Source: Acidobacteriaceae bacterium
GTDB taxonomy: Bacteria > Acidobacteriota > Terriglobia > Terriglobales > Acidobacteriaceae
Assembly (NCBI GenBank): GCA_003138975.1
Contig: PLHQ01000209.1
Span: 39,394-87,019, forward strand
Direction: 5' to 3'
Length of the DNA: 47,626 nucleotides
Shown: positions 27,517 through 34,801 of the stretch, in pieces
How the letters are laid out: each line of letters starts with the position of its first letter
Numbering within the stretch: position 1 is the stretch's first letter
Position numbers and translations under genes: made by a program
Notes under the pieces: model-generated
Seen by the model: only the letters and a program-made list of their open reading frames with translations
Told to the model about the DNA's origin: nothing
Databases searched by the model: none

Positions 27517-28039
27517 AGCTTCAAACCTTCAGGGCTGCGAACCAACCTGAGAACAAACGCTGAAGAAGACCCCATTTGATTCTACGTTCGATTCTAAACA
27601 ATGTTCCGCCGTGAGGCACGCGGTGGCGGGATCTCTTCTTGCCTGTGGATTTCTGCCTGAAATAATTCAGCCCACGGAGCGAGTAGAAGACTGCAACCGA
27701 GTTGAGTTTTGTTTTTCTGTGGCACTTTAAGGGTATCCCCCCCGGTCTACTGGAATCATCAGGTTAGCAAGAAATTCCCCGCAAAATCCGGATGTCAAAG
27801 AACTTAGACCTCAAAATCCGTCAAACACAAGGAGTTGCGGGCCGGATCTTGATTCTCGCTCACTGGTGAGTTGTACTGCCTTTGCTCGGGCAATAATGAG
27901 CTGATTCGATGTGGGAGGCAAGGTCAGATGTCACATGATGGGTTGAATGGTGCCTCCTTGATTGCTCGAATCGAGGGCCCGGTGCTTGCGATTTCTCCTG
28001 CGGTGCCAGAAGACGCCCGAATCTTGAGTTCATACAGCT
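27517..28039. other. Gene-less stretch upstream of htrA
   Basis: About 520 bases with no convincing gene; a 65-codon + strand frame at 27871-28068 has no family features. Seen here are a direct repeat GATTCTA at 27578-27584 and 27590-27596 (12-base period), 62-80 bases upstream of the htrA ATG, and a distinctive repeat-like element at 27727-27845 (listed separately). Confidence 0.6.
27727..27845. repeat. Repeat-like intergenic element with a 30-base period
   Basis: It begins with TTAAGGGTATCCCCCCC and continues to GCGGGCC. Inside, CAAAATCCG occurs at 27782-27790 and again at 27812-27820, exactly 30 bases apart. Each copy is followed by TCAAA and then an AAGAACTTAG/AAGGAGTTGC-like end, so the two units are near-copies. 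From memory, similar strings (C-run, then CAAAAT...AAAGGACTTAG units) recur between genes in soil acidobacteria; this was not checked. There is no second copy in the window. Confidence 0.5.
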
Positions 28040-28717
28040 CTAGCGCTTGGTCGTCGCTTCAGCGCTGAGGTGTTGCCATACCTGCCGCACCTGTTCTCGC
28101 GTCTGGTCGAGGGAGCCGGAGTTGTCGATTACGTAGTCAGCGGCTTTGACCTTTTCCGCTTCGGGCAGTTGCGCGGCCATGCGGCGCGCGACTTCTTTGC
28201 GGGCGGCGTCGAGCGCCAACTTCTGGCGGGCGGCGAAGCGGGCGACGCGTTGCTCATCGCGGCAGGTCACGACTAGAAGGCGGTCGAAGCGTTTCGCGGC
28301 GCCCGCCTCGAGAATGAGGGCGGCCTCCACAATGGCGACAGCATTCGCATCCTGGCTTCCCATTTCTTCCATCCACTCCTCCTGGCTGCGAATCACCGCC
28401 GGATGTACGATGCGGTTCAACTCCTCAACCCGGGATGGGATTTGAAATGAGGCTGCAGAAGGCTCTGGCGCGACTGCCGATGAAGTGCTCGAACCGAAGG
28501 CAGCTTCCGCAAGTTTGGCGCGGTTGACGCTGAGGTCGGGATTGAGAATTGCCCCGCCGAAGTGGCGCACCACTTCGTTGTAGACCGGTCGGCCGGGCCG
28601 CATCAACTCGTGCGCAATCCGGTCTGCCTGGACGAGATGCGCGCCGAGCGCGACGAACATCTCGCCCACAACTGATTTGCCCGACACCATGCCCCCGGTT
28701 AGGCCGACTTTCAGCAA
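28040..28717 (-). CDS. coaE: Dephospho-CoA kinase
   Basis: Last enzyme of coenzyme A synthesis, adding the 3'-phosphate. It is 225 residues from a TTG at 28717 preceded by GGAGG with 4 bases between; the CTG of the next codon would have 7. The frame is open upstream, but that DNA is the CACAGAG repeat, so a longer protein is unlikely. The P-loop is GLTGGMVSGKSVVGEMF (usually GIGSGKS). HLVQADRIAHELMRPG and VEAALILEAGAAKRFDRLLVV are typical, as is DYVIDNSGSLDQT near the end. Confidence 0.92.
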   Translation of the reverse strand: MLKVGLTGGMVSGKSVVGEMFVALGAHLVQADRIAHELMRPGRPVYNEVVRHFGGAILNPDLSVNRAKLAEAAFGSSTSSAVAPEPSAASFQIPSRVEELNRIVHPAVIRSQEEWMEEMGSQDANAVAIVEAALILEAGAAKRFDRLLVVTCRDEQRVARFAARQKLALDAARKEVARRMAAQLPEAEKVKAADYVIDNSGSLDQTREQVRQVWQHLSAEATTKR

Positions 28718-28743
28718 TCTGCCTCCAAACGAAGAACGTTCGC

Positions 28744-28818
28744 CACAGAGACACAGAGACACAGAGAAAAACGAACCAAGGGAAAGAAACGGCTTCTCGG
28801 TGACTCTGTGACTGTGTA
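28744..28818. repeat. CACAGAGA tandem repeat and imperfect palindrome
   Basis: Three exact CACAGAGA units at 28744-28767, followed about 27 bases later by an imperfect reverse-complement arm (CTCGGTGACTCTGTGACTGTGT, roughly 28796-28817). It occupies the gap between folD and coaE. The words CACAGAG/CTCTGTG match the style of the CACGGAG palindrome at 25248-25339, so both may belong to one dispersed family. Confidence 0.65.
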
Positions 28819-28822
28819 ATGA

Positions 28823-28837
28823 ATTCTCATTGAGAAT
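28823..28837 (-). terminator. Small perfect hairpin at the folD stop
   Basis: ATTCTCA (28823-28829), one central base, TGAGAAT (28831-28837). The hairpin begins inside the folD stop codon on the minus strand. It has no T-run, so it may be an RNA-stabilising 3' end or part of the neighbouring repeat rather than a true terminator. Confidence 0.3.
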
Positions 28838-29778
28838 CAGACGCGTGATAGTTCCGGCACGCGGTTGCCCCGACGCATTTTCGCGGCTTTCACGGTGTTA
28901 TACATCAGCATGGCGATGGTTAGCGGACCGACGCCGCCGGGGACAGGAGTCAGCGCTCCCGCGACTTCGGCCACTTCGGGATGCACATCGCCGACCAGGG
29001 TCGATCCTTTCATCCGAAAAGTCTGCTCGCGCTTCGAATTGCCCGCAAACAGGCGCTGAAACTCCGCGGGATCCGTCACCTTGTTCATGCCGACGTCAAT
29101 CACGGTGGCGCCCGGTTTCACGAAATCGCGTGTTACCATCCCAGCCCGGCCGATTGCGGCCACCAGAATGTTGGCGCGGCGGCAGACTCCCGGCAGATCA
29201 TGCGTCTTCGAGTGACACACGGTAACCGTGGCGTTGGCATTCATCAGCAGCATGGCGGCGGGTTTGCCGACGATGTCGCTGCGCCCCACGACCACCGCTT
29301 CCTGCCCGGCGACGGGAATCTGGCTTCGCTTCAGAATCTCGATTACTCCGGCTGGCGTGCATGGGACGAGCCCGGGGCGCTGAGTCGAAAGGAAGCCTAC
29401 GTTGACGGGATGGAAGCCGTCAACATCTTTCATGGGATCGACGGCCATGAGCACTTGCTTCGAGTCCACTTGCAGAGGTAGCGGCAGTTGCACCAGGATG
29501 CCGTCGATTTCGTCGCGGCGGTTCAGGTTATCGACCAGAGCCAGCAGCTCGGCGGTCGTCGCGGTTTCAGGCGGAGTGTGCTCTTCACTGTAGACGCCAA
29601 CATCTTCGCAAGCTTTCACCTTGCCGCGAACGTAGATCTCCGACGCCGGGTTGTGGCCGACGAGGACAACCGCCAGGCCGGGACGAACTCCGGCAGCGGC
29701 CATTTTCTTCACTTCTGCCGCCACTTCACTGCGGATTTCGTTCGCGATACTGGTACCGTCGAGGATTCGGGCGGGCAT
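28837..29778 (-). CDS. folD: Bifunctional methylene-THF dehydrogenase/methenyl-THF cyclohydrolase
   Basis: One-carbon folate enzyme, 313 residues. It interconverts 5,10-methylene- and 10-formyl-tetrahydrofolate with NADP. Signature 1 is seen as IYVRGKVKACEDVGVYSEEH, with the catalytic Tyr and Lys. Signature 2 is PCTPAGVIEIL. The Rossmann loop is VVVGRSDIVGKPAAMLLM, and the end is GDVHPEVAEVAGALTPVPGG. The C-terminal tail (KMRRGNRVPELSRV) is slightly longer than usual. It is upstream of coaE on the same strand. Confidence 0.95.
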   Translation of the reverse strand: MPARILDGTSIANEIRSEVAAEVKKMAAAGVRPGLAVVLVGHNPASEIYVRGKVKACEDVGVYSEEHTPPETATTAELLALVDNLNRRDEIDGILVQLPLPLQVDSKQVLMAVDPMKDVDGFHPVNVGFLSTQRPGLVPCTPAGVIEILKRSQIPVAGQEAVVVGRSDIVGKPAAMLLMNANATVTVCHSKTHDLPGVCRRANILVAAIGRAGMVTRDFVKPGATVIDVGMNKVTDPAEFQRLFAGNSKREQTFRMKGSTLVGDVHPEVAEVAGALTPVPGGVGPLTIAMLMYNTVKAAKMRRGNRVPELSRV

Positions 29779-29912
29779 TCGGGCTCCGGTCTTCGGCTTC
29801 TAGGCCTTGGCTAGAAAATCTTACACCGCCGAGGCCGCTCAGTGCGCCGAGGAAGTGAGCCTCAATAACCCTGTAGGGAATTGGTTTTGCATCGTAGCGT
29901 ACAATGCTGGTC

Positions 29913-30083
29913 ATGATTGCAAAGGAGTTGCTGGAAATTCTGGTCTGTCCGGCTTGCAAGCAAGCGCTTGAGTATCGTCAAAATCCAGAGAGCTTAAAGT
30001 GCAAGCAGTGCCACCGTGTGTATGCGGTAAAAGATGACATTCCCATCATGCTGGTGGACGAGGCAACGATCGAGAAAGCCTAA
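29913..30083 (+). CDS. Trm112-family small protein (YcaR-like)
   Basis: A 56-residue zinc-ribbon-type protein, [20 protein letters not shown] then [22 protein letters not shown]. The pairs CPAC and CKQC and the end [11 protein letters not shown] are diagnostic of the UPF0434/Trm112 family. Its bacterial role is uncertain; the eukaryotic relative activates methyltransferases. An in-frame ATG at 29904 would add three residues. It is divergent from folD. Confidence 0.9.
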   Translation: MIAKELLEILVCPACKQALEYRQNPESLKCKQCHRVYAVKDDIPIMLVDEATIEKA

Positions 30084-30271
30084 CTCCGATTCGCTGACAA
30101 CGGAAAACGCGGTGGGCGGCGAGCCGAACCGTAGCACACGCTGGTTCGTCTGCGCACGTTTAAACTTTCATCCCGGTTTCACATCCCTGAAACCTCCCCG
30201 TGTGTATCTTCGACTTCTTGACTGCCCCAGGCGGCGGCAAGGGGCGGAGACCGTCGGATTCCCGACAGAAA

Positions 30272-30292
30272 TGACACTCCGTGTCAGTTTTT
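30272..30292 (+). terminator. Terminator-like palindrome TGACAC-N3-GTGTCA with T-run
   Basis: Perfect 6-base stem (30272-30277 and 30281-30286) with a 3-base loop, then G and five Ts on the + strand. It lies 190 bases downstream of the Trm112-like gene, where a terminator would be reasonable. It is also about 155 bases upstream of a sigma-54-type promoter, the normal distance for an enhancer-binding protein site, so it could be either. Confidence 0.5.
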
Positions 30293-30427
30293 AGCCGCCG
30301 CGAGTACCAAACAGACCTTACGGAAGCGGGGAAGCTCTTGTTAGCCTGCCCGCAACTTCCGATAGACAGAGGGGTTTATGGATCTAAGCCGGCTTGCCAC
30401 ACGTATATGAAACTAGAGGGCAGCCGC

Positions 30428-30442
30428 GGCACCAGAATTGCA
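30428..30442 (+). promoter_or_regulatory. Sigma-54 (RpoN) type promoter
   Basis: GGCAC (30428-30432), 5 bases, TTGCA (30438-30442). This matches the -24/-12 consensus at every conserved position, including the GG and GC dinucleotides with correct spacing; only the T before GG is replaced by C. Transcription would start near 30453, about 50 bases before the GGAGG of the small gene that follows. Confidence 0.6.
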
Positions 30443-30517
30443 TGCAACTTGAATGGCTGCCGATGAGTCTAATAGGCAAAAGTGGTAGGTAGGTCGGAGT
30501 CGGAGGTGATGACGGCC

Positions 30518-30784
30518 ATGTTTGAAAACGCGATGGACGAACGGGTCAATAACGATAAAGACAGATTCACGGCGACCGAATTGGCAGCCTTGCGCAGCGA
30601 TCTGCTTCAGGGGGGCATGATCGACTCCTACGAGGCCGCCGAACTGCTGCAGGTTTTCCTGATGGGCCGGGGCTATGGGGTTTCGCCCAAAGCGGCCCTG
30701 GATGCGGCTGGCCGTGTAGAGATGGCCGGGTGCGCTCTGCCCGTCTTGCAGCACGAACTGGAGAACCTGGCGCTGGTGATGTAA
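30518..30784 (+). CDS. Small hypothetical protein, possibly RpoN-dependent
   Basis: A small acidic, helical protein of about 88 residues (TATELAALRSDLLQGGMIDSY; AAELLQVFLMGRGYGVSP; KAALDAAGRVEMAGC). No known family is recognised. GGAGG at 30502-30506 is 11 bases before the ATG at 30518 and 2 before an ATG at 30509, so the exact start is unsure. It stands alone between a sigma-54-type promoter and a strong terminator, which suggests a regulated single-gene unit. It shows no membrane segment or signal. Confidence 0.65.
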   Translation: MFENAMDERVNNDKDRFTATELAALRSDLLQGGMIDSYEAAELLQVFLMGRGYGVSPKAALDAAGRVEMAGCALPVLQHELENLALVM

Positions 30785-30980
30785 CAGTTGCCCCCCCCGG
30801 GCCCGGTGAACCCGCGGGTGGACTGAGAGGTCGCAAGAATTAGAGCCTTCGCTCACGGGGTAAAACTCCACAGGAGAAGTGGACAAGAAGTCGCGGGGCG
30901 AGCGGCAAGTCTCTCAAGATTTTGACACTCTGGATCGGCTGATCAAAACAAGATTAGCCGGACCAGCTCCACGCAAAGAG

Positions 30981-31006
30981 AAAGCCGGGCCAACCAGCCC
31001 GGCTTT
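30981..31006. terminator. Strong bidirectional terminator hairpin
   Basis: Perfect 10-base stem AAAGCCGGGC/GCCCGGCTTT with a 6-base loop. It lies between the convergent small orphan gene (+) and aroDE (-). The A-start and T-end of the stem give short U-runs in both directions. The 290-base gap around it holds no other clear feature. Confidence 0.8.
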
Positions 31007-31074
31007 GTGGTGTTTGACAGAATGACTCGGTGTTAGTGGAAGGCAAAACGTTTTGCTGCGGCGCCGAGCTGGCA

Positions 31075-32652
31075 CTATTTCTTCTTCGCTACGGCAGCGG
31101 CAGCGGCGCGAGTGGCACGTTCCTGCAGAGCTAAGGTTACAACTTGGAGCATGTCGTCCTGAGGTGCGGGTTTCCCGGTCCAGATTTCGAACTGGCGAGC
31201 GGCCTGGTATACAAACATTTCAATGCCGGGGATGGTCTGCGCGCCTCGCTGCTTGGCCAGTTGCAGCAGCCGGGTTTCGCCAGGATCGTAAATCATGTCG
31301 AAGACGTAGCGCGCGTTGATCTCTTTTTCCTGCAGCGGAGTCTCGCGAGTGTTGCCCATGCCGACCGGCGTGGCATTGATGATCACGTCGAAGGCATACT
31401 TCTTGAGGTCGGCACGTTTCACCGAACGCGCGTGGGCACGGCGGGCAAGCTTCTGAGCCGGGACGGCGCTGCGATTGAGGATGAAGACTTCCGCTCCACG
31501 TTCCTTCAGTCCGAAGACCGCGGCGCGGGCCGCACCTCCCGCGCCCAGCACGAGGATTTTTGCATCCTGCAAAGTACTGAGTCGGCGTTCCAGCGGACGC
31601 ACCACTCCCGAAGTGTCCGTGTTGAAGCCGTAGAGTTTGCCATCCTGCGCGCGCACGACTGTATTGCAGGCGCCGATCTTTGTAGTGTGCGAATCGGTAT
31701 TATCGAGGAAGGGAAGAATCGCTTCCTTGTATGGCATGGTGATGCTGAGACCGTGGATAGGAATCTCGCGCACACAGGTAAGCAAATCTTTGAGTGTTTT
31801 GGCGTGCAACGCCAGGTAGACCGCATTGACGTTCTCGCGGCGAAAGGCCGCATTCATGATGGCGGGCGAAAGCGAGTGGATAACCGGGTCTCCGGCAACG
31901 CCATAGACGCGAGTGGCGGCGTCCACCTGTTCGATGCGGTAGACGCTGCGCAGCTCTTGCGCGGTGACTTGTCCGGGAGCGGTTTCTTCCCCCGGACTCA
32001 CGGCGGCGAAGGTGAATACGCTGCCGGCACGGACTCCCAGCACGCGGCTGATGATTCCCTGTTCGCCCATGCAGACGCCGACGATGGAATGGTTGTCGCT
32101 TTCGCGACCCAGGAATTGGATCATGGAAACATTGTCGGCGAGCGTGGTAGCAGTGCTGACTACTTTGTAGAAGTCGGCGGGAAACTGGCGCATCTTTTGC
32201 AAAGTCTCGTCGAGCCTCTTGGTGGCCCGGAAGTCGTGAAAGGAGAGAATTAAAGCGGCGCGGGCTCGCAGTTTTTGCAGCTGATCGGGCTTGCACTTCA
32301 GTGCAGTCTGAAGTTCCACATCGACCAGCTGGCATCCGAAGGCAGAAGCCTTGGCCAGGATGTCGAGTTGCGAAGCGATGGACCCCCGGAACTTGCCTCC
32401 GCTGGCCACGCGGCGGCAGGTGGCAATCACCGTAATCCCGTGGTGCGTTTCCACAAAATGCTTGATCTTGGGGAGCGCCAACCCGGGCTTCGAAAGATGG
32501 TCTAACCTGAACTCCAGAAAGGAGTTATCGCGAATCAAACCCTCAGCCTTCTCCACCAGCTCGGCGGGGTCGGAAGCGGCTACGGCGACGCAAACCCGGG
32601 GCAGCCGTAAGGGCAGCAGGCGGGGCGGATAGCTTTTAGGAGCCGAAATCAT
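31075..32652 (-). CDS. aroDE: Fused 3-dehydroquinate dehydratase (type I) / shikimate dehydrogenase
   Basis: Two consecutive shikimate-pathway steps in one 525-residue protein. Residues ~15-235 are type I dehydroquinase: EFRLDHLSKPG, AALILSFHDF, and the Schiff-base Lys in FYKVVSTATT. Residues ~245-515 are AroE: YGVAGDPVIHSLSPAIMNAA, LSITMPYKEAILPFLD (catalytic Lys), NTDTSGVVRPL, the NADP loop VLGAGGAARAAVFGL, and INATPVGMG. The fusion order is like plant DHQ-SDH and is known in some bacteria. The end (RATRAAAAAVAKKK) is low complexity. The linker is only about 10 residues, so the fusion is real and not a missed stop. Confidence 0.95.
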   Translation of the reverse strand: MISAPKSYPPRLLPLRLPRVCVAVAASDPAELVEKAEGLIRDNSFLEFRLDHLSKPGLALPKIKHFVETHHGITVIATCRRVASGGKFRGSIASQLDILAKASAFGCQLVDVELQTALKCKPDQLQKLRARAALILSFHDFRATKRLDETLQKMRQFPADFYKVVSTATTLADNVSMIQFLGRESDNHSIVGVCMGEQGIISRVLGVRAGSVFTFAAVSPGEETAPGQVTAQELRSVYRIEQVDAATRVYGVAGDPVIHSLSPAIMNAAFRRENVNAVYLALHAKTLKDLLTCVREIPIHGLSITMPYKEAILPFLDNTDSHTTKIGACNTVVRAQDGKLYGFNTDTSGVVRPLERRLSTLQDAKILVLGAGGAARAAVFGLKERGAEVFILNRSAVPAQKLARRAHARSVKRADLKKYAFDVIINATPVGMGNTRETPLQEKEINARYVFDMIYDPGETRLLQLAKQRGAQTIPGIEMFVYQAARQFEIWTGKPAPQDDMLQVVTLALQERATRAAAAAVAKKK

Positions 32653-32885
32653 CTTGAATCAACAGCTTCGGATTGAATCAATTAGGTTCGGCGCGAATCT
32701 TACAGGGGTCGAATTATAGATGCAACAGTGGATTCACAATTCGCTCGAAAAAACTGTTTTCATATCCCGACTGACACCCTCGTAACCTTGACCCCCTCTT
32801 ACCCCGTTGTTACCTTCCATCTGGAGCAATGCTTCCACGGCATTTGACTGGAAGGGCGCCGAGGGTGCCTCTTCTTGGAGGTAAC

Positions 32886-33863
32886 ATGAAGAAAATAGGA
32901 CTTTTATTGTTGTTGGCCGCAACCGCCACCTGGGCTCAATCTACGGCCGACACGAACCCAGCGAACACCACCACGCCGCCGGGAACGATCGCGAGTACGA
33001 CCAATTTCCCCGTGCAGCGAGTGCAAATGCCCACTTACGCAGATGTTTACTGCGCTGGTTTCATCAACCGCCAGACCCTGCCCGATGCCAACTTCGTCGC
33101 CGGTGGGCTGGAAACTCCCACCGACACCAAGTTCGTTAGAGGCGACATCATCTACTTGGAAGGCAGCGGATACACGTTGGGTGCGGAGTATGAGATTATC
33201 CGCGCGCTACGCGATATTGATGAGTACGAAATGTTTCCCGGACAGCGCAAGTTGCTGAAGTCCACGGGACAGCCCTACGAGGAAGTGGGCCGGGTGCGCA
33301 TCATCGATACCCGAAGCAAGGCTGCGATCGCCCACATCGAATACGCGTGTGACCCTATCAATCCGGGAGACACCGCCATTCCTTTCGCCGAAAAAACCAT
33401 GGTGGCATTTCATCCGCCACTGCGTTTCGACCGCTTCCTGCCCACGGGCAGCAAGGTTTCCGGCCGCATCGTGATGGGCAGAGATTTTGATTCAGAGCTG
33501 GGTACGGGACAGAAGGTCTACATGAACCTGGGAGCGAACCAGGGCGTGAAGGTGGGTGACTATTTCCGCGCCGTTCGCAGCTACGAAGCCGACCTGAAGG
33601 ATCCCGTGGATTCGCTTTCCTTCAAGGCTGCAATCAGTGAAGACACGCAGATGAAACAGCCGTCGTTCGATCCTCAAATGTTCACCAAGTCGAACGGCCC
33701 GGTGATTCACGTCCGCGACCTCCCGCGACGCGCCGTAGGCGAGATCGTGGTCATCGGAACTACGCCAACCACCGCGACCGGCATGATCGTGTTCGCCATG
33801 GAAGACGTTCACGCCGGGGACGGCGTGGAGCTGGACGAACAGACACAGGCGCAACAGCAATAA
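32886..33863 (+). CDS. Secreted hypothetical protein
   Basis: A 325-residue exported protein. The signal peptide is MKKIGLLLLLAATATWAQS with GGAGGT 5 bases before the ATG at 32886. The mature part is rich in beta strands. It includes RGDIIYLEGSGY, EVGRVRIIDTRSKAAIAHIE and SELGTGQKVYMNLGANQG, followed by VKVGDYFRAVRS, a segment of the kind seen in FlgT-C/S1-like barrels and in LysM-associated acidobacterial proteins. Four short motifs suggest repeated barrel units. A Gln-rich tail ends it. Function unknown; the gene is alone and divergent from aroDE. Confidence 0.75.
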   Translation: MKKIGLLLLLAATATWAQSTADTNPANTTTPPGTIASTTNFPVQRVQMPTYADVYCAGFINRQTLPDANFVAGGLETPTDTKFVRGDIIYLEGSGYTLGAEYEIIRALRDIDEYEMFPGQRKLLKSTGQPYEEVGRVRIIDTRSKAAIAHIEYACDPINPGDTAIPFAEKTMVAFHPPLRFDRFLPTGSKVSGRIVMGRDFDSELGTGQKVYMNLGANQGVKVGDYFRAVRSYEADLKDPVDSLSFKAAISEDTQMKQPSFDPQMFTKSNGPVIHVRDLPRRAVGEIVVIGTTPTTATGMIVFAMEDVHAGDGVELDEQTQAQQQ

Positions 33864-33948
33864 CCTTCGCACGCAGCACAAACAGACCAGGCCGGGGACG
33901 GGCAACCGTCCCCGGTTTTCCTTTTCAAGCTCATGTCAGAATAGCGGC

Positions 33949-34785
33949 ATGCCTACGTTGGACGCCCTATCCATCCCCGATTTTCTTTACGGCACCGCCT
34001 GGAAGGAAGAACGTACTCCGGCCCTCGTCGAACTGGCGCTGCGCTCGGGTTTTCGCGGCATCGATACGGCCAACCAGCGGCGCCATTATTTCGAAGAGGG
34101 AGTCGGCCAGGGATTGGCTGCCGCCTATGTCTCCGGCGTAGTCACGCGCGCTGATCTTTTTCTACAAACAAAATTCACGTACCGGCCCGGCCAGGACCAC
34201 CGCCTCCCCTACGATCCCGCTGCCAGCCTCTCCGTTCAGGTCGCACAGTCGATGGCGAGTTCGCTCGAACATCTCGGCACCGACCACGTCGAAAGCTATG
34301 TGCTGCACGGCCCCTCTTCCGGTTACAGCTGGACCGATGCCGACGCTGAGGTCTGGGAAGCAATGATGAAGGAGCGCGACGCTGGCCGCACTCGTCTGCT
34401 GGGAGTAAGCAATGTTTCTCTAAAGCATCTTGAGCAAATGGCGGCCATCCATTCCGAAAATCCAGCCTTCGTGCAAAACCGCTGCTACGCCCGCTTGGGC
34501 TGGGACCGCGATGTGCGATTATTCTGTCGCGAGCGCAAGATCATCTATCAGGGATTTTCGCTGCTCACAGCGAATATGGATGTGCTGCGCCATCCTGTCG
34601 TCACCGGCCTCGCGACGCGCGAGGACATCACCCCGGCCCAGGTTATTTTCGCATTCGCACGTGCGGCAGGAATGCTGCCACTTACCGGCACTTCCAGCGC
34701 TGAGCACATGAAGTTGGATTTGGCCAGCTCTGCCTTGGCACTCTCGCCAGACGCAGTGCGGTCGATTGAAAGTCTGTCAGGCTGA
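33949..34785 (+). CDS. Aldo/keto reductase family protein
   Basis: A 278-residue short AKR. The catalytic Asp is in GIDTANQRRHYFEEGVGQGL; the Tyr comes 3-4 positions later than in the usual DTAxxYxNE pattern. Lys is in FLQTKFTYRPG and His in SYVLHGPSSGYSW. GVSNVSLKHLEQM and the end GMLPLTGTSSAEHM fit the family. It is less like classical AKRs than the one at 24277. Substrate unknown. It follows the secreted protein gene by 85 bases. Confidence 0.85.
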   Translation: MPTLDALSIPDFLYGTAWKEERTPALVELALRSGFRGIDTANQRRHYFEEGVGQGLAAAYVSGVVTRADLFLQTKFTYRPGQDHRLPYDPAASLSVQVAQSMASSLEHLGTDHVESYVLHGPSSGYSWTDADAEVWEAMMKERDAGRTRLLGVSNVSLKHLEQMAAIHSENPAFVQNRCYARLGWDRDVRLFCRERKIIYQGFSLLTANMDVLRHPVVTGLATREDITPAQVIFAFARAAGMLPLTGTSSAEHMKLDLASSALALSPDAVRSIESLSG

Positions 34786-34801
34786 TCTGTGTAATCCCAC
34801 C

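Larger units (their letters stand above)
30084..30481. other. Regulatory gene-less stretch before the small orphan gene
   Basis: About 400 bases without a gene. It contains a palindrome followed by a T-run (30272-30292) and a sigma-54-type promoter (30428-30442), both listed separately. A second small hairpin (GTCGG/CCGAC, about 30253-30266) precedes the first. No other structure was recognised. Confidence 0.6.

Noticed and set aside
27871-28068. A 65-codon + strand frame in the htrA upstream region
   Set aside because: No ribosome-binding site or family feature; it overlaps the coaE 3' end antisense.
30879-31025. A 48-codon frame starting GTG after AGGAG near 30872
   Set aside because: The start is only 2 bases from the AGGAG and the strong terminator hairpin (30981-31006) lies inside the frame; coding is unlikely.
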